Positions 1 to 10,418 are shown, counted from the first letter of the stretch. The stretch: 64,000 nucleotides of DNA from Stakelama portus (GCF_003171655.1 NZ_QFZL01000005.1:124001-188000), one strand, 5' to 3'. Translations and numbers: made by a program. The notes: generated by a model not told the origin, from the letters alone.

Positions 1-392
1 ATCGGCACGTTGCGCAACCGGCACACTTCGAACAGCTTGCGCGTCTGGCTTTCGATACCCTTCGCCACGTCGATCACCATCACGGCCGAATCGACGGCGG
101 TCAGCGTGCGATAGGTGTCTTCGGAAAAATCCTCGTGCCCCGGCGTATCGAGCAGGTTGAAAGTGATGCCGTCGCGTTCGAACGTCATCACCGAACTGGT
201 CACGGAAATGCCGCGCTGCTGTTCGATCTTCATCCAGTCCGACCGTGCACGCCGCGCCGCGCCGCGCGCCTTCACTTCGCCGGCAAGGTGGATCGCGCCG
301 CCGAACAGCAACAGCTTTTCGGTAAGCGTGGTCTTGCCGGCGTCGGGGTGGGAAATGATCGCGAAGGTGCGGCGATCGGGAGCCTTGTTCAT
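1..392 (-). CDS. prfC: Peptide chain release factor 3 (RF3), 5' part only
   Basis: This translational GTPase recycles RF1 and RF2 from the ribosome after peptide release. Only the first 130 codons are present; the gene runs off the left edge. The N-terminal GTPase domain is clear. The P-loop reads [10 protein letters not shown] at about residues 14-23, the switch I region contains [12 protein letters not shown], and the G3 motif is DTPGHEDF. The QQRGISV form and the DFSEDTYR continuation separate RF3 from EF-G, TypA and LepA. The ATG at 392 is chosen because an in-frame TAA lies four codons upstream. The family is normally about 525 residues, so roughly three quarters of the gene is missing. 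Confidence 0.95.
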   Translation of the reverse strand, partial: MNKAPDRRTFAIISHPDAGKTTLTEKLLLFGGAIHLAGEVKARGAARRARSDWMKIEQQRGISVTSSVMTFERDGITFNLLDTPGHEDFSEDTYRTLTAVDSAVMVIDVAKGIESQTRKLFEVCRLRNVP

Positions 393-409
393 CGCGGCGC
401 TTTAGCGCC

Positions 410-1303
410 TCAGATGCCCAGCGTCACGCCCATTACAAAGCTGCGCGCTTGTCCCGGCGCAAAGCGCAATATCCCGGGCTTGTCCCAGATTTCGCCAGTA
501 AAGCCTTCCGGGTCGGCAATGCCATGCCAGGGTTCGATGCAGACATAGCGCGCGCCCGGCTTGGTCCAGATGCCCAGCATCGGCGTGTCGGGAAAATCGA
601 CGGTCAGGTCATGTTCGCCATCGCCATAGCACAGGCTGCTGCTGGCGATTTCGGGCCAGATCAACGCGTCATCGACGAACAGCGCGTCGCGCAGCGCCAA
701 GCTTGGCGGATCGCCGACCAGCGGGCTGGGCTGCGGATCGGGCGCGATCAGCCCGTCCGCGCCGACACGCCGAATCGGGATGCCGCGATCGCCCTGCCCG
801 AACGCAATCCTGTGATCGGCGCGTTGCCCGCCATAGGGCAACGGCCAGGCAAAGGCGGGATGAAAGCCGAAACTGGCGGGCATGTCTTCCGCACCGCAAT
901 TGGTCACTGTCGCCGTGATCATGAGCGAAGGCCGATCACCGCCCGTCACCTGAAACGCGACGTCGAGACGGAATGCGAAGGGATAGGCCGGCCGCGTCGC
1001 CGGGCCATCGACCAGCCGGAACACGGCGCGATCGGCCTCCCGCACGATCGGGTCGAAGGGGAGCGTGCGGGCAAAGCCATGTTTGGGCAGAGGATATGCG
1101 CGCCCGTTCACCCGATAGGCGCCGCCGCTGAGCGCGCCGACAATCGGAAACAATAACGGCGCCCGCCCGGTCCAGAATGCCGGATCGGCATCGGTCATCA
1201 ACTCGCGCCCCGCCGCGTCGCACAGGCTGGAAAGCTCTGCCCCGAACGGGTTGATTTCGGCGCTCAGCGTGTCGCTGGCGATCCTGATCCAGTCATCGGC
1301 CAT
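410..1303 (-). CDS. Aldose 1-epimerase (galactose mutarotase-like) family protein
   Basis: A 297-residue protein of the galactose mutarotase-like fold, closest in pattern to the LacX/YeaD-type branch. These proteins interconvert sugar anomers or bind phosphorylated hexoses in the cytoplasm. Visible hallmarks are the N-terminal INPFGAELSSL, the FPIVGAL and KHGFAR segments (the His and Arg expected in the sugar pocket), FGFHPAFAWPLP with a conserved His, and CIEPWHGIADPEG near the C-terminus, which carries the catalytic-type Glu. There is no signal peptide. The gene ends 17 bases before the prfC start on the same strand, so the two may be co-transcribed. The substrate cannot be assigned. Confidence 0.85.
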   Translation of the reverse strand: MADDWIRIASDTLSAEINPFGAELSSLCDAAGRELMTDADPAFWTGRAPLLFPIVGALSGGAYRVNGRAYPLPKHGFARTLPFDPIVREADRAVFRLVDGPATRPAYPFAFRLDVAFQVTGGDRPSLMITATVTNCGAEDMPASFGFHPAFAWPLPYGGQRADHRIAFGQGDRGIPIRRVGADGLIAPDPQPSPLVGDPPSLALRDALFVDDALIWPEIASSSLCYGDGEHDLTVDFPDTPMLGIWTKPGARYVCIEPWHGIADPEGFTGEIWDKPGILRFAPGQARSFVMGVTLGI

Positions 1304-1346
1304 GGCCCCAGCATAAGCGTGCCATGCGATCGCCGTCGAGCGGGTT

Positions 1347-3515
1347 TCAGGCCGCCATATGCATCCCGGTCCCGCTGCCCGGTCGCGGCGCGGGCATCGC
1401 GCCCTGCCGCCCGCTCACCGTGAAATGATCGGTTTCCTGACGCAGCGAGACCGCTTCGGTCATCAGCGTGCGCGCAGCCGCCGATGTTTCCTCGACCATC
1501 GCGGCATTTTGCTGCGTGGCCTGATCCATCTGGCCCATCGCGGTGTTGATTTCGGCGATGGTATTCGCCTGCGCGGCGTTGGCGCGCGCCATCGCTTCGA
1601 CCAGCCCTTGCACCTGGTCCATATTGCCGTTGATCCGGTCGAGCGCGCCGTCAACCTTGTCCACCGCCACCACGGCGCGACCGATCTCCTCCTGCGTGGT
1701 GGTCAGCTGTTCGCGCGCATTGCCCGCCTCTTCCTCAGCACGCATCGCCAGCGCCGCGACCAGATCGGCGACGACCGCAAAGCCGCGCCCTGCCTCGCCT
1801 GCCCGGCCGGCCTCCACCGCTGCGTTCATCGCCAGAACGCGCGTCTGGAACGCGATCTTGTCGAGCCCCTCGATCACCGCGTCGATGCCCTTGGCGCTTT
1901 CCGAAACGCCTTGCATCGACTGGGCGGCTTCGGCGGCAACGGAGCGGCCTTCGCGCACGGCCGCATCGGCGGTCTGTGTCGTCTGCGACGTTGCCGAGGC
2001 CGACCGCGCGGTTTCGCGAATCTGCGTCTCCAGATTGGCGACCGCCGCCGTCGTCTCTTCCAGCGAAGCCGCGTTGCTTTCGGTGCGGCGCGCCAGATCT
2101 TCCGACGCCTTCGAAATTTCGCGGCTGCTCGCGCTGATTTCCTCGATGCTGCGCAGCGACTTGCCGATCAGTTGCTCCAGGCTTTCGACCGAACGGTTGA
2201 AATCGGTCTTCAGCGACGCAAGCGGACCATCCAGCGTCGCATTGACGCGATAGGTAAGATTGCCCTCGGCAAGCGCGGAGAGCCCGCTGCCGATGCTTCC
2301 GGCGATAAGCTGGGTCTGGATCTCGCGCTCGCGTTCCTGCGCGTCGCGGGCAGCTTCCGCCTCGGCAAGCTTCACCCGGAACGCGCGCACCGTATCGCCC
2401 AGCTTGCCCAGTTCATTGCCGCCCTCTGGCAGCACGGGTTCGCCGGTCAGGCGTCCGGCGCTCATGTCGTCCATCGTCCGGATCACCTGCGAGACCGGAT
2501 TCATGATCGAGCGCGCGACGAACCAGATGATCGCCGACAGTGCCAGCACGAGAGCGACGAACAGGCCGATTGCCCAGGTCAGCGCATTGGTTGCCTGGCG
2601 CAAATCGGCCTCCGCGCCTTCGACGATCTCGGTCGCGACGTAATTTTCCAGCGCATGCATCTCGTCGATCCGCGCGGTCGTCGCCGCCCACCAGCGATCG
2701 GCGCTGCCGACCAGCGGCACATCGGGTTCGATGCTGCGGTGCGCGGCATCGCGCAGGGCAGTGGCTTCCTTTGCCGCCGCGCCGTTTTCGATGGCATCCA
2801 GCCTGTCAATGTCCTCGGCCGAAGCGAATTCGCGGAAGGTGGAAAGGTTGCTGCGGCTCAGCGCGTCATAGGCCGCGAATTTCCGCAGGATCGGATCGTG
2901 AAAAATGCCTGCCCCAAATCCCGTGGCGCCCATGGCGCGTTCCAGCCCCGCGCGCTCCTTGGCATGCAACAGCAACAGATAGGCGCTGCGCTCGCGCGAA
3001 GCCTCGCCGCTGCGCCCGATCGAAGACAGTTCGTTGAGCGTTTCGAGCATCAGGTCGATCACGCCGGTATAGCGCGCCGCCGCCTCGGGCACCGGAATCG
3101 CAAACTGGTCGACTTGCTGCCGGGTGGCGGGGATCTTGTCATATTCGGCGCGAAACCGCTGAATCGGTTCGCCGAGCGGGCTGTTCATGACCACGTAGGA
3201 ATGCTCACCGGAGGAGCTGCGCAGTGCTTCGCGCGCCTTGTCGGTCCGCTGGCGCTGTTCGCGCAGCTCCCTGGCGAATTTTCCACCACGGCTGCTGATG
3301 AAACCTGCCGAAAGTCCGCGCTCGCGCTGTATTTCGTGCATCAGCGCGCCCATATGTTCGGACACCTCGACCAGTTCGAGCACAACATCGCTCTGCACAC
3401 GCTGATCGTTAAGCCGCACCACATCGACGAATGCGAAATAGGCGACAGCAATCATCGGCACGATACCGACAAGCAAAATGCGGTGGAAAAGCTTCATTTT
3501 CTGCAACATGAGCAC
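1347..3515 (-). CDS. Methyl-accepting chemotaxis protein with NIT sensor domain
   Basis: A 722-residue inner-membrane chemoreceptor. A first membrane segment lies at about residues 9-29. It is followed by a periplasmic nitrate/nitrite-sensing (NIT) type domain with the signature IQRERGLSAGFISSRGG, then a second membrane segment at about 313-335, a HAMP region and a long coiled-coil signalling domain. The hairpin tip reads AFQTRVLAMNAAVEAGRAGE, recognisable as the CheA/CheW contact region, although the usual ILALNAAVEAARAGE is altered at several places. There is no C-terminal NWETF-like pentapeptide for CheR tethering. No che genes lie nearby, so it is an orphan receptor. Nitrate or nitrite as ligand is inferred from the domain family only. 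Confidence 0.93.
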   Translation of the reverse strand: MLMLQKMKLFHRILLVGIVPMIAVAYFAFVDVVRLNDQRVQSDVVLELVEVSEHMGALMHEIQRERGLSAGFISSRGGKFARELREQRQRTDKAREALRSSSGEHSYVVMNSPLGEPIQRFRAEYDKIPATRQQVDQFAIPVPEAAARYTGVIDLMLETLNELSSIGRSGEASRERSAYLLLLHAKERAGLERAMGATGFGAGIFHDPILRKFAAYDALSRSNLSTFREFASAEDIDRLDAIENGAAAKEATALRDAAHRSIEPDVPLVGSADRWWAATTARIDEMHALENYVATEIVEGAEADLRQATNALTWAIGLFVALVLALSAIIWFVARSIMNPVSQVIRTMDDMSAGRLTGEPVLPEGGNELGKLGDTVRAFRVKLAEAEAARDAQEREREIQTQLIAGSIGSGLSALAEGNLTYRVNATLDGPLASLKTDFNRSVESLEQLIGKSLRSIEEISASSREISKASEDLARRTESNAASLEETTAAVANLETQIRETARSASATSQTTQTADAAVREGRSVAAEAAQSMQGVSESAKGIDAVIEGLDKIAFQTRVLAMNAAVEAGRAGEAGRGFAVVADLVAALAMRAEEEAGNAREQLTTTQEEIGRAVVAVDKVDGALDRINGNMDQVQGLVEAMARANAAQANTIAEINTAMGQMDQATQQNAAMVEETSAAARTLMTEAVSLRQETDHFTVSGRQGAMPAPRPGSGTGMHMAA

Positions 3516-3609
3516 GCCCCGGCCGTCTGGAATATCTTCCAGATTATAGAGGCGTGCGCGGAGTCGAGTCGGCTCGCGCCGGCTTTTTATACTATCGAAC
3601 CGGAGTCGA

Positions 3610-6051
3610 TCAGCCGCGTAATTCAGCGCCCATCTTGCTCGCCACCGTAACGATTTTGTCTGCTATTGCCTTCAATTCGGCATCGGTGAAGCTTTTTTCG
3701 GCCGGTTGCAGCGTTACTTCGACGGCGAGACTCTTCTTGCCTTCGGGAACCCCGGTACCGGTGAAGACGTCGAACAGTCGCGCATCGACAATATTCGCCT
3801 TGTCCGCACCCTTTACTGCACGAACCAGGTCGCCGGCGGCGACATCGACATCGACCAGGAACGCAAAATCGCGTGTCACCGGCTGCAGCGCGGGCGGCGT
3901 ATAGGCCGGGCGCATGAAACCGGTCGCACGCTTGCCCGGGATCGCGTCGAGATAGACTTCCACCGCCGCCACGGCTTCATCCAGGTCGAACGCGGCCGTC
4001 ACGCGCGGATGCACCATGCCGAATGCGGCAAGCACGTTTTTGGGGCCCAGCCGCAACGTGCCCGACTGGCCCGGATGCCACACATCGCCGGCATCGCCCA
4101 TGACGAGCAGATTGGCGACCGGCGCCCCGGCGGCTTCGAGCAATGCCAGCGCTTCGCCCTTGGCATCGAACCCGTCAAAGGGCTGCGCCTTTCCATGCTT
4201 CCACCCGCGCGGTGTCTTGTCCCCTGCCAGCACGGCAGTGAGTGTCGCGCGTTCGTCGAGCTTACCGGCGGCATCCGCCAGATACCGGCGCCCCAGTTCG
4301 AACAGGCGCACGCTGTCCGCGCCGCGCTTGAGATTGCGCTCCGCCGCCGCCAGCAGCCCCGGCAGCAGCGAGGGGCGCATCACTTTCATTTCCTCGCTGA
4401 TCGGATTGGCGAGCGTCCATGCCCCGCCGCCGAACGGCGCGGCTTCGCCTTCGGAAATGAAGCTCCAGGTAACCGCTTCGTTGATGCCGCGCGCAGCCGC
4501 CGTGCGGCGCAGTTTGCGCTCCAGCTTCTGTTCGGGCGTCGCAGTCGGCTTTGCCACGCCGGGAATGCGGGCGAGCGGCGTGGCAGGCACCTTGTCGATG
4601 CCTTCGATCCGGATCACTTCCTCGACCAGATCGGCCGAACCCTCGACATCGCGGCGCCAGCTGGGAACGGTAACGCGCAAATCCTCGAAACGACCGGTGA
4701 TATCGACCGGATCGCCATTGGCGTCGAGCGGTTCGACGCGGAAACCCAGGTTTTCGAGGATGTCCTTCTGCCGTTCCGGCGCAATCGCCAGCCCGCCCAG
4801 CGTTTGCGCGCGATTGGGGTCATAGCCGATGATATGCGGTTGCGACGGCGCCTCTCCGGCGCGCGTGACGGCGCTCGGCGTGCCGCCGCACAGCGCCAGT
4901 ACCAGCCGCGTGGCGATCGCCAGCCCGTCGTCGAGGAACGCCGGATCGACGCCGCGTTCGAACCGCTGGCGCGCGTCCGAGGTCAGCATCAGCTTCTGGC
5001 CGGTACGCGCGATATGATCGGGATCGAAATAGGCGCATTCGATCAGCACATCGGTGGTGGTTTCCGAAGCACCCGATTCCTCGCCGCCCATGATGCCGCC
5101 GATATCGTGCACCGCCGCGTCGTCGGCGATGACCGTCATCGTCTCGTCGAGGCTATAGGTCTTGCCGTTGAGCGCCAGCAGCTGCTCGCCGGGCTTCGCC
5201 TTGCGCGCGACCAGCCCGCCGGTCAGCTTTGCCATGTCATAGACATGGAGCGGGCGGCCAAGCCCCACCGACACGAAATTGGTGATGTCGACCAGCGCCG
5301 AAATCGGCTTTTGCCCGATCGCTGCCAGCCGCCGCTGCAACCATGCGGGCGAGGCACCATTGGTGACGCCGTGCACGCTCTGCGCAAAAAAGGCGGGACA
5401 GCCTTCGCTGTCTTCGGTCCGCACATCGGGGCCGGCGCCGCTCGCTGCGATCTTCGGCAGCGAACCGATGATGTCATCGAGCGGACGCAAACTCCCCATG
5501 CCCGCCGCCGCCAGGTCGCGCGCGATACCGCGCACGCCCATGCAATCCTGCTTGTTGGGGGTGATCGACACATCGATCACCGGGTCGTTCATTCCCGCAT
5601 AATCGGCAAAGGCCACGCCCACGGGAGCATCGTCGGGCAATTCGATGATGCCGTCATGATCCTCGCCCAGTTCCAGCTCGCGCGTCGAACACATCATGCC
5701 GTTCGAGGTGACGCCGCGAATCGCCGAAACCTTCAGCTCCATGCCGTTCGACGGCACGACCGCGCCCGGCAATCCGAGCACGCCGACCATTCCCGCACGC
5801 GCATTGGGCGCGCCGCACACGACCTGCAGCGGATCGCCCTCACCGGCATCGACCGTCAGCACCTGCAGCTTGTCGGCATCGGGATGCGGCGCCGCGGTCA
5901 GCACTTTGGCGACACGGAATCCCGCCAGCTTCTCACCGGGATTTTCGACCCCTTCGACTTCGAGGCCGATCCGCGTCAGCGCTTCGGTGATCGCGTCGAT
6001 ATCGGCGTCGGTTTCGAGATGCTCCTTGAGCCAGCCCAAAGTGAACTTCAT
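3610..6051 (-). CDS. pheT: Phenylalanine--tRNA ligase beta subunit
   Basis: The 813-residue beta subunit of the alpha2-beta2 phenylalanyl-tRNA synthetase, which charges tRNA-Phe in the cytoplasm. The domain order is standard: an EMAP-like tRNA-binding domain (about residues 40-150, with [16 protein letters not shown]), the B3/B4 editing region, B5 (about 405-480), a degenerate synthetase core and a C-terminal FDX-ACB anticodon-binding domain (about 720-812, with [20 protein letters not shown]). The length is typical. Its ATG overlaps the pheS stop codon by 4 bases (ATGA), so the subunits are translationally coupled. Confidence 0.98.
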   Translation of the reverse strand: MKFTLGWLKEHLETDADIDAITEALTRIGLEVEGVENPGEKLAGFRVAKVLTAAPHPDADKLQVLTVDAGEGDPLQVVCGAPNARAGMVGVLGLPGAVVPSNGMELKVSAIRGVTSNGMMCSTRELELGEDHDGIIELPDDAPVGVAFADYAGMNDPVIDVSITPNKQDCMGVRGIARDLAAAGMGSLRPLDDIIGSLPKIAASGAGPDVRTEDSEGCPAFFAQSVHGVTNGASPAWLQRRLAAIGQKPISALVDITNFVSVGLGRPLHVYDMAKLTGGLVARKAKPGEQLLALNGKTYSLDETMTVIADDAAVHDIGGIMGGEESGASETTTDVLIECAYFDPDHIARTGQKLMLTSDARQRFERGVDPAFLDDGLAIATRLVLALCGGTPSAVTRAGEAPSQPHIIGYDPNRAQTLGGLAIAPERQKDILENLGFRVEPLDANGDPVDITGRFEDLRVTVPSWRRDVEGSADLVEEVIRIEGIDKVPATPLARIPGVAKPTATPEQKLERKLRRTAAARGINEAVTWSFISEGEAAPFGGGAWTLANPISEEMKVMRPSLLPGLLAAAERNLKRGADSVRLFELGRRYLADAAGKLDERATLTAVLAGDKTPRGWKHGKAQPFDGFDAKGEALALLEAAGAPVANLLVMGDAGDVWHPGQSGTLRLGPKNVLAAFGMVHPRVTAAFDLDEAVAAVEVYLDAIPGKRATGFMRPAYTPPALQPVTRDFAFLVDVDVAAGDLVRAVKGADKANIVDARLFDVFTGTGVPEGKKSLAVEVTLQPAEKSFTDAELKAIADKIVTVASKMGAELRG

Positions 6052-7130
6052 GCGCCGACTCCCCCCGAAAGCGTGGGTACGTCGAGCGCCGAGAAACCGT
6101 AATGGCGCAACCAGCGCAGATCGCCGTCGAAGAAGGCGCGCAAATCATCCATCCCATATTTGAGCATTGCGAGGCGATCGATCCCGCATCCGAATGCGAA
6201 TCCCTGCCATTCCTCGGGGTCGAGCCCGCAGGCGGCGATCACCTTGGGATGGACCATGCCGCTGCCCAGCACTTCCATCCAGCCTTCGGATCCGCCGATG
6301 ACGCGTTTGCCCTTTTCGATCGAAAAGCCGACATCGACTTCGGCGCTCGGCTCGGTGAAGGGGAAATAGCTGGGGCGCAGGCGCAGCACGATATCGTCGC
6401 GCTCGAAAAACGCCTTGAGGAAGGTTTCGAGCGTCCATTTCAGGTGGCCGAGCGTGATCCCCTTGTCGATCACCAGCCCTTCGATCTGATGGAACATCGG
6501 CGTGTGCGTGGCATCGCTGTCGCTGCGATAGGTACGGCCCGGCGCGATGATGCGGATCGGCGGCTTTTGCTGCACCATGGTGCGGATCTGCACCGGGCTG
6601 GTATGCGTGCGCAGCAGCATCTTCTGCGCGCCGTCCTCGCCTTCCGGGAAATAGAAGGTGTCGTGCATCGCCCGCGCCGGATGCGTGTCCGGAATGTTGA
6701 GCGCAGTGAAATTATGCCAGTCGTCCTCAATCTCCGGACCGGTGGCGACCGAGAAGCCCAGATCGGCGAAGATTTCGGCCAGTTCGTCCATCACCTGGCT
6801 CACCGGATGGACGCTGCCCTGTGGCGTCGCATCGACCGGCAGCGTCATGTCCTTCACTTCGGCCGCGAGCCGCGCTTCCAGCGCTGCGCCTTCGAGTGCC
6901 GCCTTGCGCGCGGCGATCGCTTCGGTCACCGCTTCGCGCAGGCCATGGATACGCGGGCCTTCGCTCTGGCGTTCCTCGGGGCTCATCTTGCCCAGCGTCT
7001 TGAGCAGCGCCGTCACCGCGCCCTGTTTGCCGAGCGCATGGACGCGCAGCGACTCCAGCGCATCAAGGCTCATCGCGGCATCCACGGATGCAAGCAGGTC
7101 CTGGCGAAGCTGATCGATATCGGTCGTCAT
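6048..7130 (-). CDS. pheS: Phenylalanine--tRNA ligase alpha subunit
   Basis: The 360-residue catalytic alpha subunit of PheRS, a class II aminoacyl-tRNA synthetase. An N-terminal coiled-coil helical arm covers about residues 1-90. The class II core follows, with [19 protein letters not shown] (motif 1 region), the motif 2 region [18 protein letters not shown], and the C-terminal motif 3 region [13 protein letters not shown]. It is the upstream member of a pheS-pheT pair joined by a 4-base overlap. In many bacteria this pair follows rplT directly. Here about 2.9 kb containing four other genes separates it from rplT. Confidence 0.98.
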   Translation of the reverse strand: MTTDIDQLRQDLLASVDAAMSLDALESLRVHALGKQGAVTALLKTLGKMSPEERQSEGPRIHGLREAVTEAIAARKAALEGAALEARLAAEVKDMTLPVDATPQGSVHPVSQVMDELAEIFADLGFSVATGPEIEDDWHNFTALNIPDTHPARAMHDTFYFPEGEDGAQKMLLRTHTSPVQIRTMVQQKPPIRIIAPGRTYRSDSDATHTPMFHQIEGLVIDKGITLGHLKWTLETFLKAFFERDDIVLRLRPSYFPFTEPSAEVDVGFSIEKGKRVIGGSEGWMEVLGSGMVHPKVIAACGLDPEEWQGFAFGCGIDRLAMLKYGMDDLRAFFDGDLRWLRHYGFSALDVPTLSGGVGA

Positions 7131-7195
7131 GTCGGCGCCTCCAAAGCAAATGGGCGCGGGTGGCGCAATGGGCGATTGGCGCCCGGCCTTCTGAT

Positions 7196-7990
7196 TCAGG
7201 GTATTGCCGCAAACAGGCTGGCGCGCAGCGCCTCGATCGCTTGCGTGTCGGCAAGGCTTGTCGGCGCGGGAAGCGGCGACACTGCCCAGCGATCCTCACC
7301 CACCGTCACCGGCGCGAAAATCTCGGCTGCATGATCGACGAACAATTGTTTCAATCCCGGCTCGACCGATACGAAGGCAACGAGCGATCCGGGCGCCGCG
7401 CCCGCTGCGCCGAACCCCAATCGGGGAAGTTGCCGCATCGGCCGCGCCAGCCGTGCCTTTTCCGCCAGCGCGCTCAGCGCATCGGCATCGATCGCATTGC
7501 CCAGCTTCAGCCCCTCGGGCGAAATCGCGCCATAGGACAGGAACCATAATGCGCCATAATGCGCCTCGATCAGAAACCCGCCCTGCGCCGGCAACACGCG
7601 AAACGGCACATCGGGCAGTCCGGTAACGCGCAGCGGCATGTTCGCGCGGCGATCGGCGGCAAGCGCCTGTGCCGATGCGGCGTCGAGCCGCGTCAGCGCG
7701 TCGCTAGCCATCAGCGCGGTCAGGTCGATCAGCCCCTTCTGGTCGATGAAATGGACCCGATAGCCCGCATCTTCGCGCGTGAAGAACAGCGCCAGCCCCA
7801 GCCGGGGATGGACATAGGCCGTCCGCAATCCCGCCGGATCGATATCGCCCGGCGCATCGGCGATCAGCGCGGCGGGCAGGACGATGCGATCCATCCGCCG
7901 GTCGACCATCGCCGCATCATCGGCGTCGAACCGCAAATCGCAGGCGCCAAGCGCGAGCAACGGCAGCAAAAGGACGAGGCGCCGCATCAT
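7196..7990 (-). CDS. Putative lipoprotein of unknown function
   Basis: A 264-residue protein that I do not recognise. It starts [21 protein letters not shown], a lipoprotein signal peptide with the lipobox LGAC, so the mature protein should be acylated at Cys18 and exported. The start at 7990 is chosen because ATGATG overlaps the stop of the upstream gene (ATGA) and gives an intact signal peptide. The frame stays open further upstream, but that stretch is antisense-like Arg-rich sequence. The body is rich in Ala, Leu and Asp, with no obvious catalytic motif. It forms a coupled pair with the gene at 7987-8823, suggesting they act together at the envelope. Confidence 0.75.
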   Translation of the reverse strand: MMRRLVLLLPLLALGACDLRFDADDAAMVDRRMDRIVLPAALIADAPGDIDPAGLRTAYVHPRLGLALFFTREDAGYRVHFIDQKGLIDLTALMASDALTRLDAASAQALAADRRANMPLRVTGLPDVPFRVLPAQGGFLIEAHYGALWFLSYGAISPEGLKLGNAIDADALSALAEKARLARPMRQLPRLGFGAAGAAPGSLVAFVSVEPGLKQLFVDHAAEIFAPVTVGEDRWAVSPLPAPTSLADTQAIEALRASLFAAIP

Positions 7991-8823
7991 GACGCCTCGA
8001 TCCCGGCGACCCAACCGCCGCGCAACACACCGCCGCGCACCAGCCCCTGGCGGATCGCTTCGCGAAGATAGCGGGCAAGCGCCGTCTGGGTTAGCGGGAC
8101 GATCCGTCGCTGATGTCCGTCGAGTGCGAAGTCGCGCGCGCCGGCAAACCGCATCAGGATCGTCGCGGTGCATCCGCCGGCAATATGATGCGGCACGCGC
8201 GCCGCACCGGGATCGAATCCGCACAATTGCTGCGGGTCGCTCTCGGTTTCGGCAAAGGCAAGCGGATCGACCAGCGGCCCGAGCGGCACCGCCACTGCCC
8301 GCGCGGACGGCCCGACCAGCGGCACGCCGCGCAGCTTGGCAAGGACGGCAATGTCCTGCACCGCTTCGCACAACCGATCGGGATCGCGGCACCGCGCGCT
8401 CGCTTCGACCGAAGTGAGCGCGAGATAGATATCCTCGATCTCGGCTTCGCCCAGCAAGGCGGTGTCGCCACCGCTCGTCGGGGCCAGCCGCGCCGATCCG
8501 CCCGGAAACATCGCTGCGCGAATGGCGGCGCCCAGCCCAGACTGGACCCGATCGGCGCGCACCAGATAGCGGCGAAGCACCGACCCCTTTCCGGCGGCAG
8601 GCGCAATCGCGATACCCGACTCGCCCTCAAGCGGCGTCACGCGCGCACCCCGGTCGGTGGTGAAGCCTGCGCCGATCGGCAATTTCACGCCATTTGCCGC
8701 CGCCCAGCGCGCCAGCACATCGGGCGCAGCGACGCCGCCTGTCGGCTCTCCGCGATTTATCGGGATCGTCAGCGCGGCGAGCGCGATCAGCACCAGCGCC
8801 AGACGCAATGTGAACACCAGCAA
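7987..8823 (-). CDS. Hypothetical membrane-anchored or exported protein
   Basis: A 278-residue protein without a recognised family. The N-terminus MLVFTLRLALVLIALAALTI is a single hydrophobic segment, serving as an uncleaved anchor or signal peptide; the rest appears soluble. Two Cys fall close together (ARCRDPDRLCEA, about residues 145-153), with two more at LCGFD and GGCTA, which would allow periplasmic disulfides. Its stop codon overlaps the start of the downstream lipoprotein gene by 4 bases. The pair sits between rplT and pheS on the same strand. The function is unknown; the coupling suggests a two-component envelope factor. Confidence 0.75.
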   Translation of the reverse strand: MLVFTLRLALVLIALAALTIPINRGEPTGGVAAPDVLARWAAANGVKLPIGAGFTTDRGARVTPLEGESGIAIAPAAGKGSVLRRYLVRADRVQSGLGAAIRAAMFPGGSARLAPTSGGDTALLGEAEIEDIYLALTSVEASARCRDPDRLCEAVQDIAVLAKLRGVPLVGPSARAVAVPLGPLVDPLAFAETESDPQQLCGFDPGAARVPHHIAGGCTATILMRFAGARDFALDGHQRRIVPLTQTALARYLREAIRQGLVRGGVLRGGWVAGIEAS

Positions 8824-8922
8824 GCTCCCCCCAGTGCGGCGACGCTAAGGGGCGGTCATGACGTCAGCAAGCCGAAAGCGCGTCCCGGCAAGGGGCAGCG
8901 CAGATGCGATCCAGGTCGTGAC

Positions 8923-9351
8923 CTAGGTGGCGAATCGGGCAAAGACCTCCGCCCCGGTCAGGCGTTCACGCTCCCCGGCGAAATCATAGGCTCCGGGCTT
9001 CTCGTCGATGAATATTTCGCTGGTCATCGGGAAATCATCGGCCCCCGCAAACAGCCCTGCGGGGCAGCTATAGCTGTCTTCGGGCAGCAGATGATAAAAT
9101 AGATGCGTGCCGCAACTGCCGCAAAATCCGCGTTCGGCCCAATCGGACGAGCGATAGCGCACCACCCTCTCCGCGCCGCCGATGACAATGTCGCGCACCG
9201 CCGGAGTCGACAGAAAGGCGCCACCGCCCCAGCGACGGCACATGGCGCAATGACAGGCATCGATATGCCGGTCGGCCGGTGCGATTTCGATGGTGACCGC
9301 CCCGCACAGGCAACTGCCCTGCAATTGGTTTGCGCTATCCGGCTTGCCCAT
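8923..9351 (-). CDS. GFA (CENP-V/Mss4-like zinc fold) family protein
   Basis: A 142-residue protein of the glutathione-dependent formaldehyde-activating enzyme (GFA) fold. The zinc ligands are visible in order: CLCGAV near the N-terminus, CHCAMCRRWGG, and CGSCGTHLFY. Members are small cytoplasmic zinc proteins; a few act in formaldehyde-glutathione adduct formation, but most have no proven role. I chose the ATG at 9351 because GAGGAG lies 7 bases upstream. An earlier in-frame start at 9396 lacks such a site. It is convergent with nothing and divergent from thpR. Confidence 0.88.
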   Translation of the reverse strand: MGKPDSANQLQGSCLCGAVTIEIAPADRHIDACHCAMCRRWGGGAFLSTPAVRDIVIGGAERVVRYRSSDWAERGFCGSCGTHLFYHLLPEDSYSCPAGLFAGADDFPMTSEIFIDEKPGAYDFAGERERLTGAEVFARFAT

Positions 9352-9446
9352 ATCGAAACTCCTCGCTGAAAGGCGGCGTGCGACGTTGCCATCCACGCCG
9401 CGCGGCGTTAGAACATATTAAGAACAATTATCGCCGCGTCGCAGCC

Positions 9447-9980
9447 ATGTCCACTGTCCATCGCCTGTTTTTCGCCCTGTGGCCCTCGCAGAGGCTGCGC
9501 ACGCGCATCGGTGCGGTCAGCGACGGTCTGGGCGCGCTCGATCATCGCGTCGCCGATGACAGGCTGCATCTCACGCTCGCCATGGGATGCGATTCGTCCC
9601 GTTTTCCGGAAGCGGCGGCCGAAACGATGCTGGCGCTGGCCGAACGCGTCGATTCGTCTCCGATCAGCCTGAGGCTGGAGCGGCTGGCCGGAACCGAACA
9701 CAGCCTGGCCCTGCAACCGCGCCGCCGATCCACGCCGTTGCATGCTCTCGCCCGCGCGCTGGGCGAGCCGCTGGCGCGGTGCCATCTGATGCGGGCCGAC
9801 TGGCAATTTTCGCCGCACGTCACGCTGGGCTATCGCAAACAAACGCCCTTCACCCGCGGCATCGCGCCGATCGGGTGGGACAGCGCCGATTTCGTGCTGA
9901 TTCACAGCGTCGTGGGCCGCGAATATCGCGAGCTGGGCCGCTGGCCGCTCGTGTCGCGCCAGGGCGATCTGTTCGCCTGA
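9447..9980 (+). CDS. thpR: RNA 2',3'-cyclic phosphodiesterase (2'-5' RNA ligase family)
   Basis: A 177-residue member of the 2H phosphoesterase superfamily. ThpR-type enzymes hydrolyse 2',3'-cyclic phosphate ends and can join tRNA halves through 2'-5' bonds in vitro. The two HxTx active-site motifs are present: HLTLA (about residues 41-45) and HVTLG (about 124-128). The N-terminal HRLFFALWPSQRLR segment is typical. The ATG at 9447 is preferred over the in-frame codon at 9330 because the conserved fold begins there. The gene faces rplT, with a hairpin terminator between their ends. Confidence 0.9.
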   Translation: MSTVHRLFFALWPSQRLRTRIGAVSDGLGALDHRVADDRLHLTLAMGCDSSRFPEAAAETMLALAERVDSSPISLRLERLAGTEHSLALQPRRRSTPLHALARALGEPLARCHLMRADWQFSPHVTLGYRKQTPFTRGIAPIGWDSADFVLIHSVVGREYRELGRWPLVSRQGDLFA

Positions 9981-9990
9981 ATAGCGGCAC

Positions 9991-10030
9991 GAAAAAGGGG
10001 CCGCAGGCTTGCGCCCACGGCCCCCTTTTC
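9991..10030. terminator. Bidirectional hairpin terminator between thpR and rplT
   Basis: An inverted repeat, GAAAAAGGGGCCG ... CGGCCCCCTTTTC, pairs over about 13 bases with one mismatch and an inner GGC/GCC extension. It has A-rich and T-rich flanks on both sides. It starts 10 bases after the thpR stop and ends 22 bases beyond the rplT stop, as expected for a shared intrinsic terminator of two converging genes. Confidence 0.8.
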
Positions 10031-10052
10031 ATTCCGTTCGGCGAACCGGAGT

Positions 10053-10418
10053 TCAGGCCGCTGCGGGCAGTGCTGCCTTCGCCTGCGCGACGATCGCCTT
10101 GAACGCATCGCCTTCATGCATCGCGATGTCGGCCAGCACCTTGCGGTCCAGATCGACGCCGGCGAGCTTCAGCCCGTGCATGAACTGCGAATAGGTGATG
10201 CCTTCGGCGCGGACGCCCGCATTGATGCGCTGAATCCACAGCGCGCGGAACGTGCGCTTCTTAACCTTGCGGTCGCGATAGGCGTATTGGCCGGCCTTTT
10301 CGACGGCCTGGCGCGCAACGCGGATCGTGTTCTTGCGACGGCCGCGATAGCCCTTCGCCTGATCCAAAATGCGCTTATGCTTCGCCTTGGTGGTCGTACC
10401 ACGCTTTACTCGTGCCAT
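10053..10418 (-). CDS. rplT: 50S ribosomal protein L20
   Basis: A 121-residue, highly basic ribosomal protein that binds 23S rRNA early in large-subunit assembly. The sequence from [20 protein letters not shown] onward is unmistakable, including GYRGRRKN and the globular C-terminal part with [12 protein letters not shown]. It lies 12 bases downstream of rpmI in the usual rpmI-rplT order. In bacteria L20 can repress its own operon by binding leader RNA; no leader can be judged here because infC is not adjacent. Confidence 0.98.
   Translation of the reverse strand: MARVKRGTTTKAKHKRILDQAKGYRGRRKNTIRVARQAVEKAGQYAYRDRKVKKRTFRALWIQRINAGVRAEGITYSQFMHGLKLAGVDLDRKVLADIAMHEGDAFKAIVAQAKAALPAAA

Noticed and set aside
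1359..3650. Very long open frame on the plus strand opposite the chemoreceptor gene
   Set aside because: The translation is Arg/His/Gly-rich without any domain. It mirrors the codon bias of the real minus-strand gene, as is common in GC-rich genomes.
7991..8392. N-terminal extension of the lipoprotein gene
   Set aside because: The frame is open, but the residues are Arg/Ala-rich shadow sequence of the overlapping upstream gene. The signal peptide and ATGA overlap fix the start at 7990.
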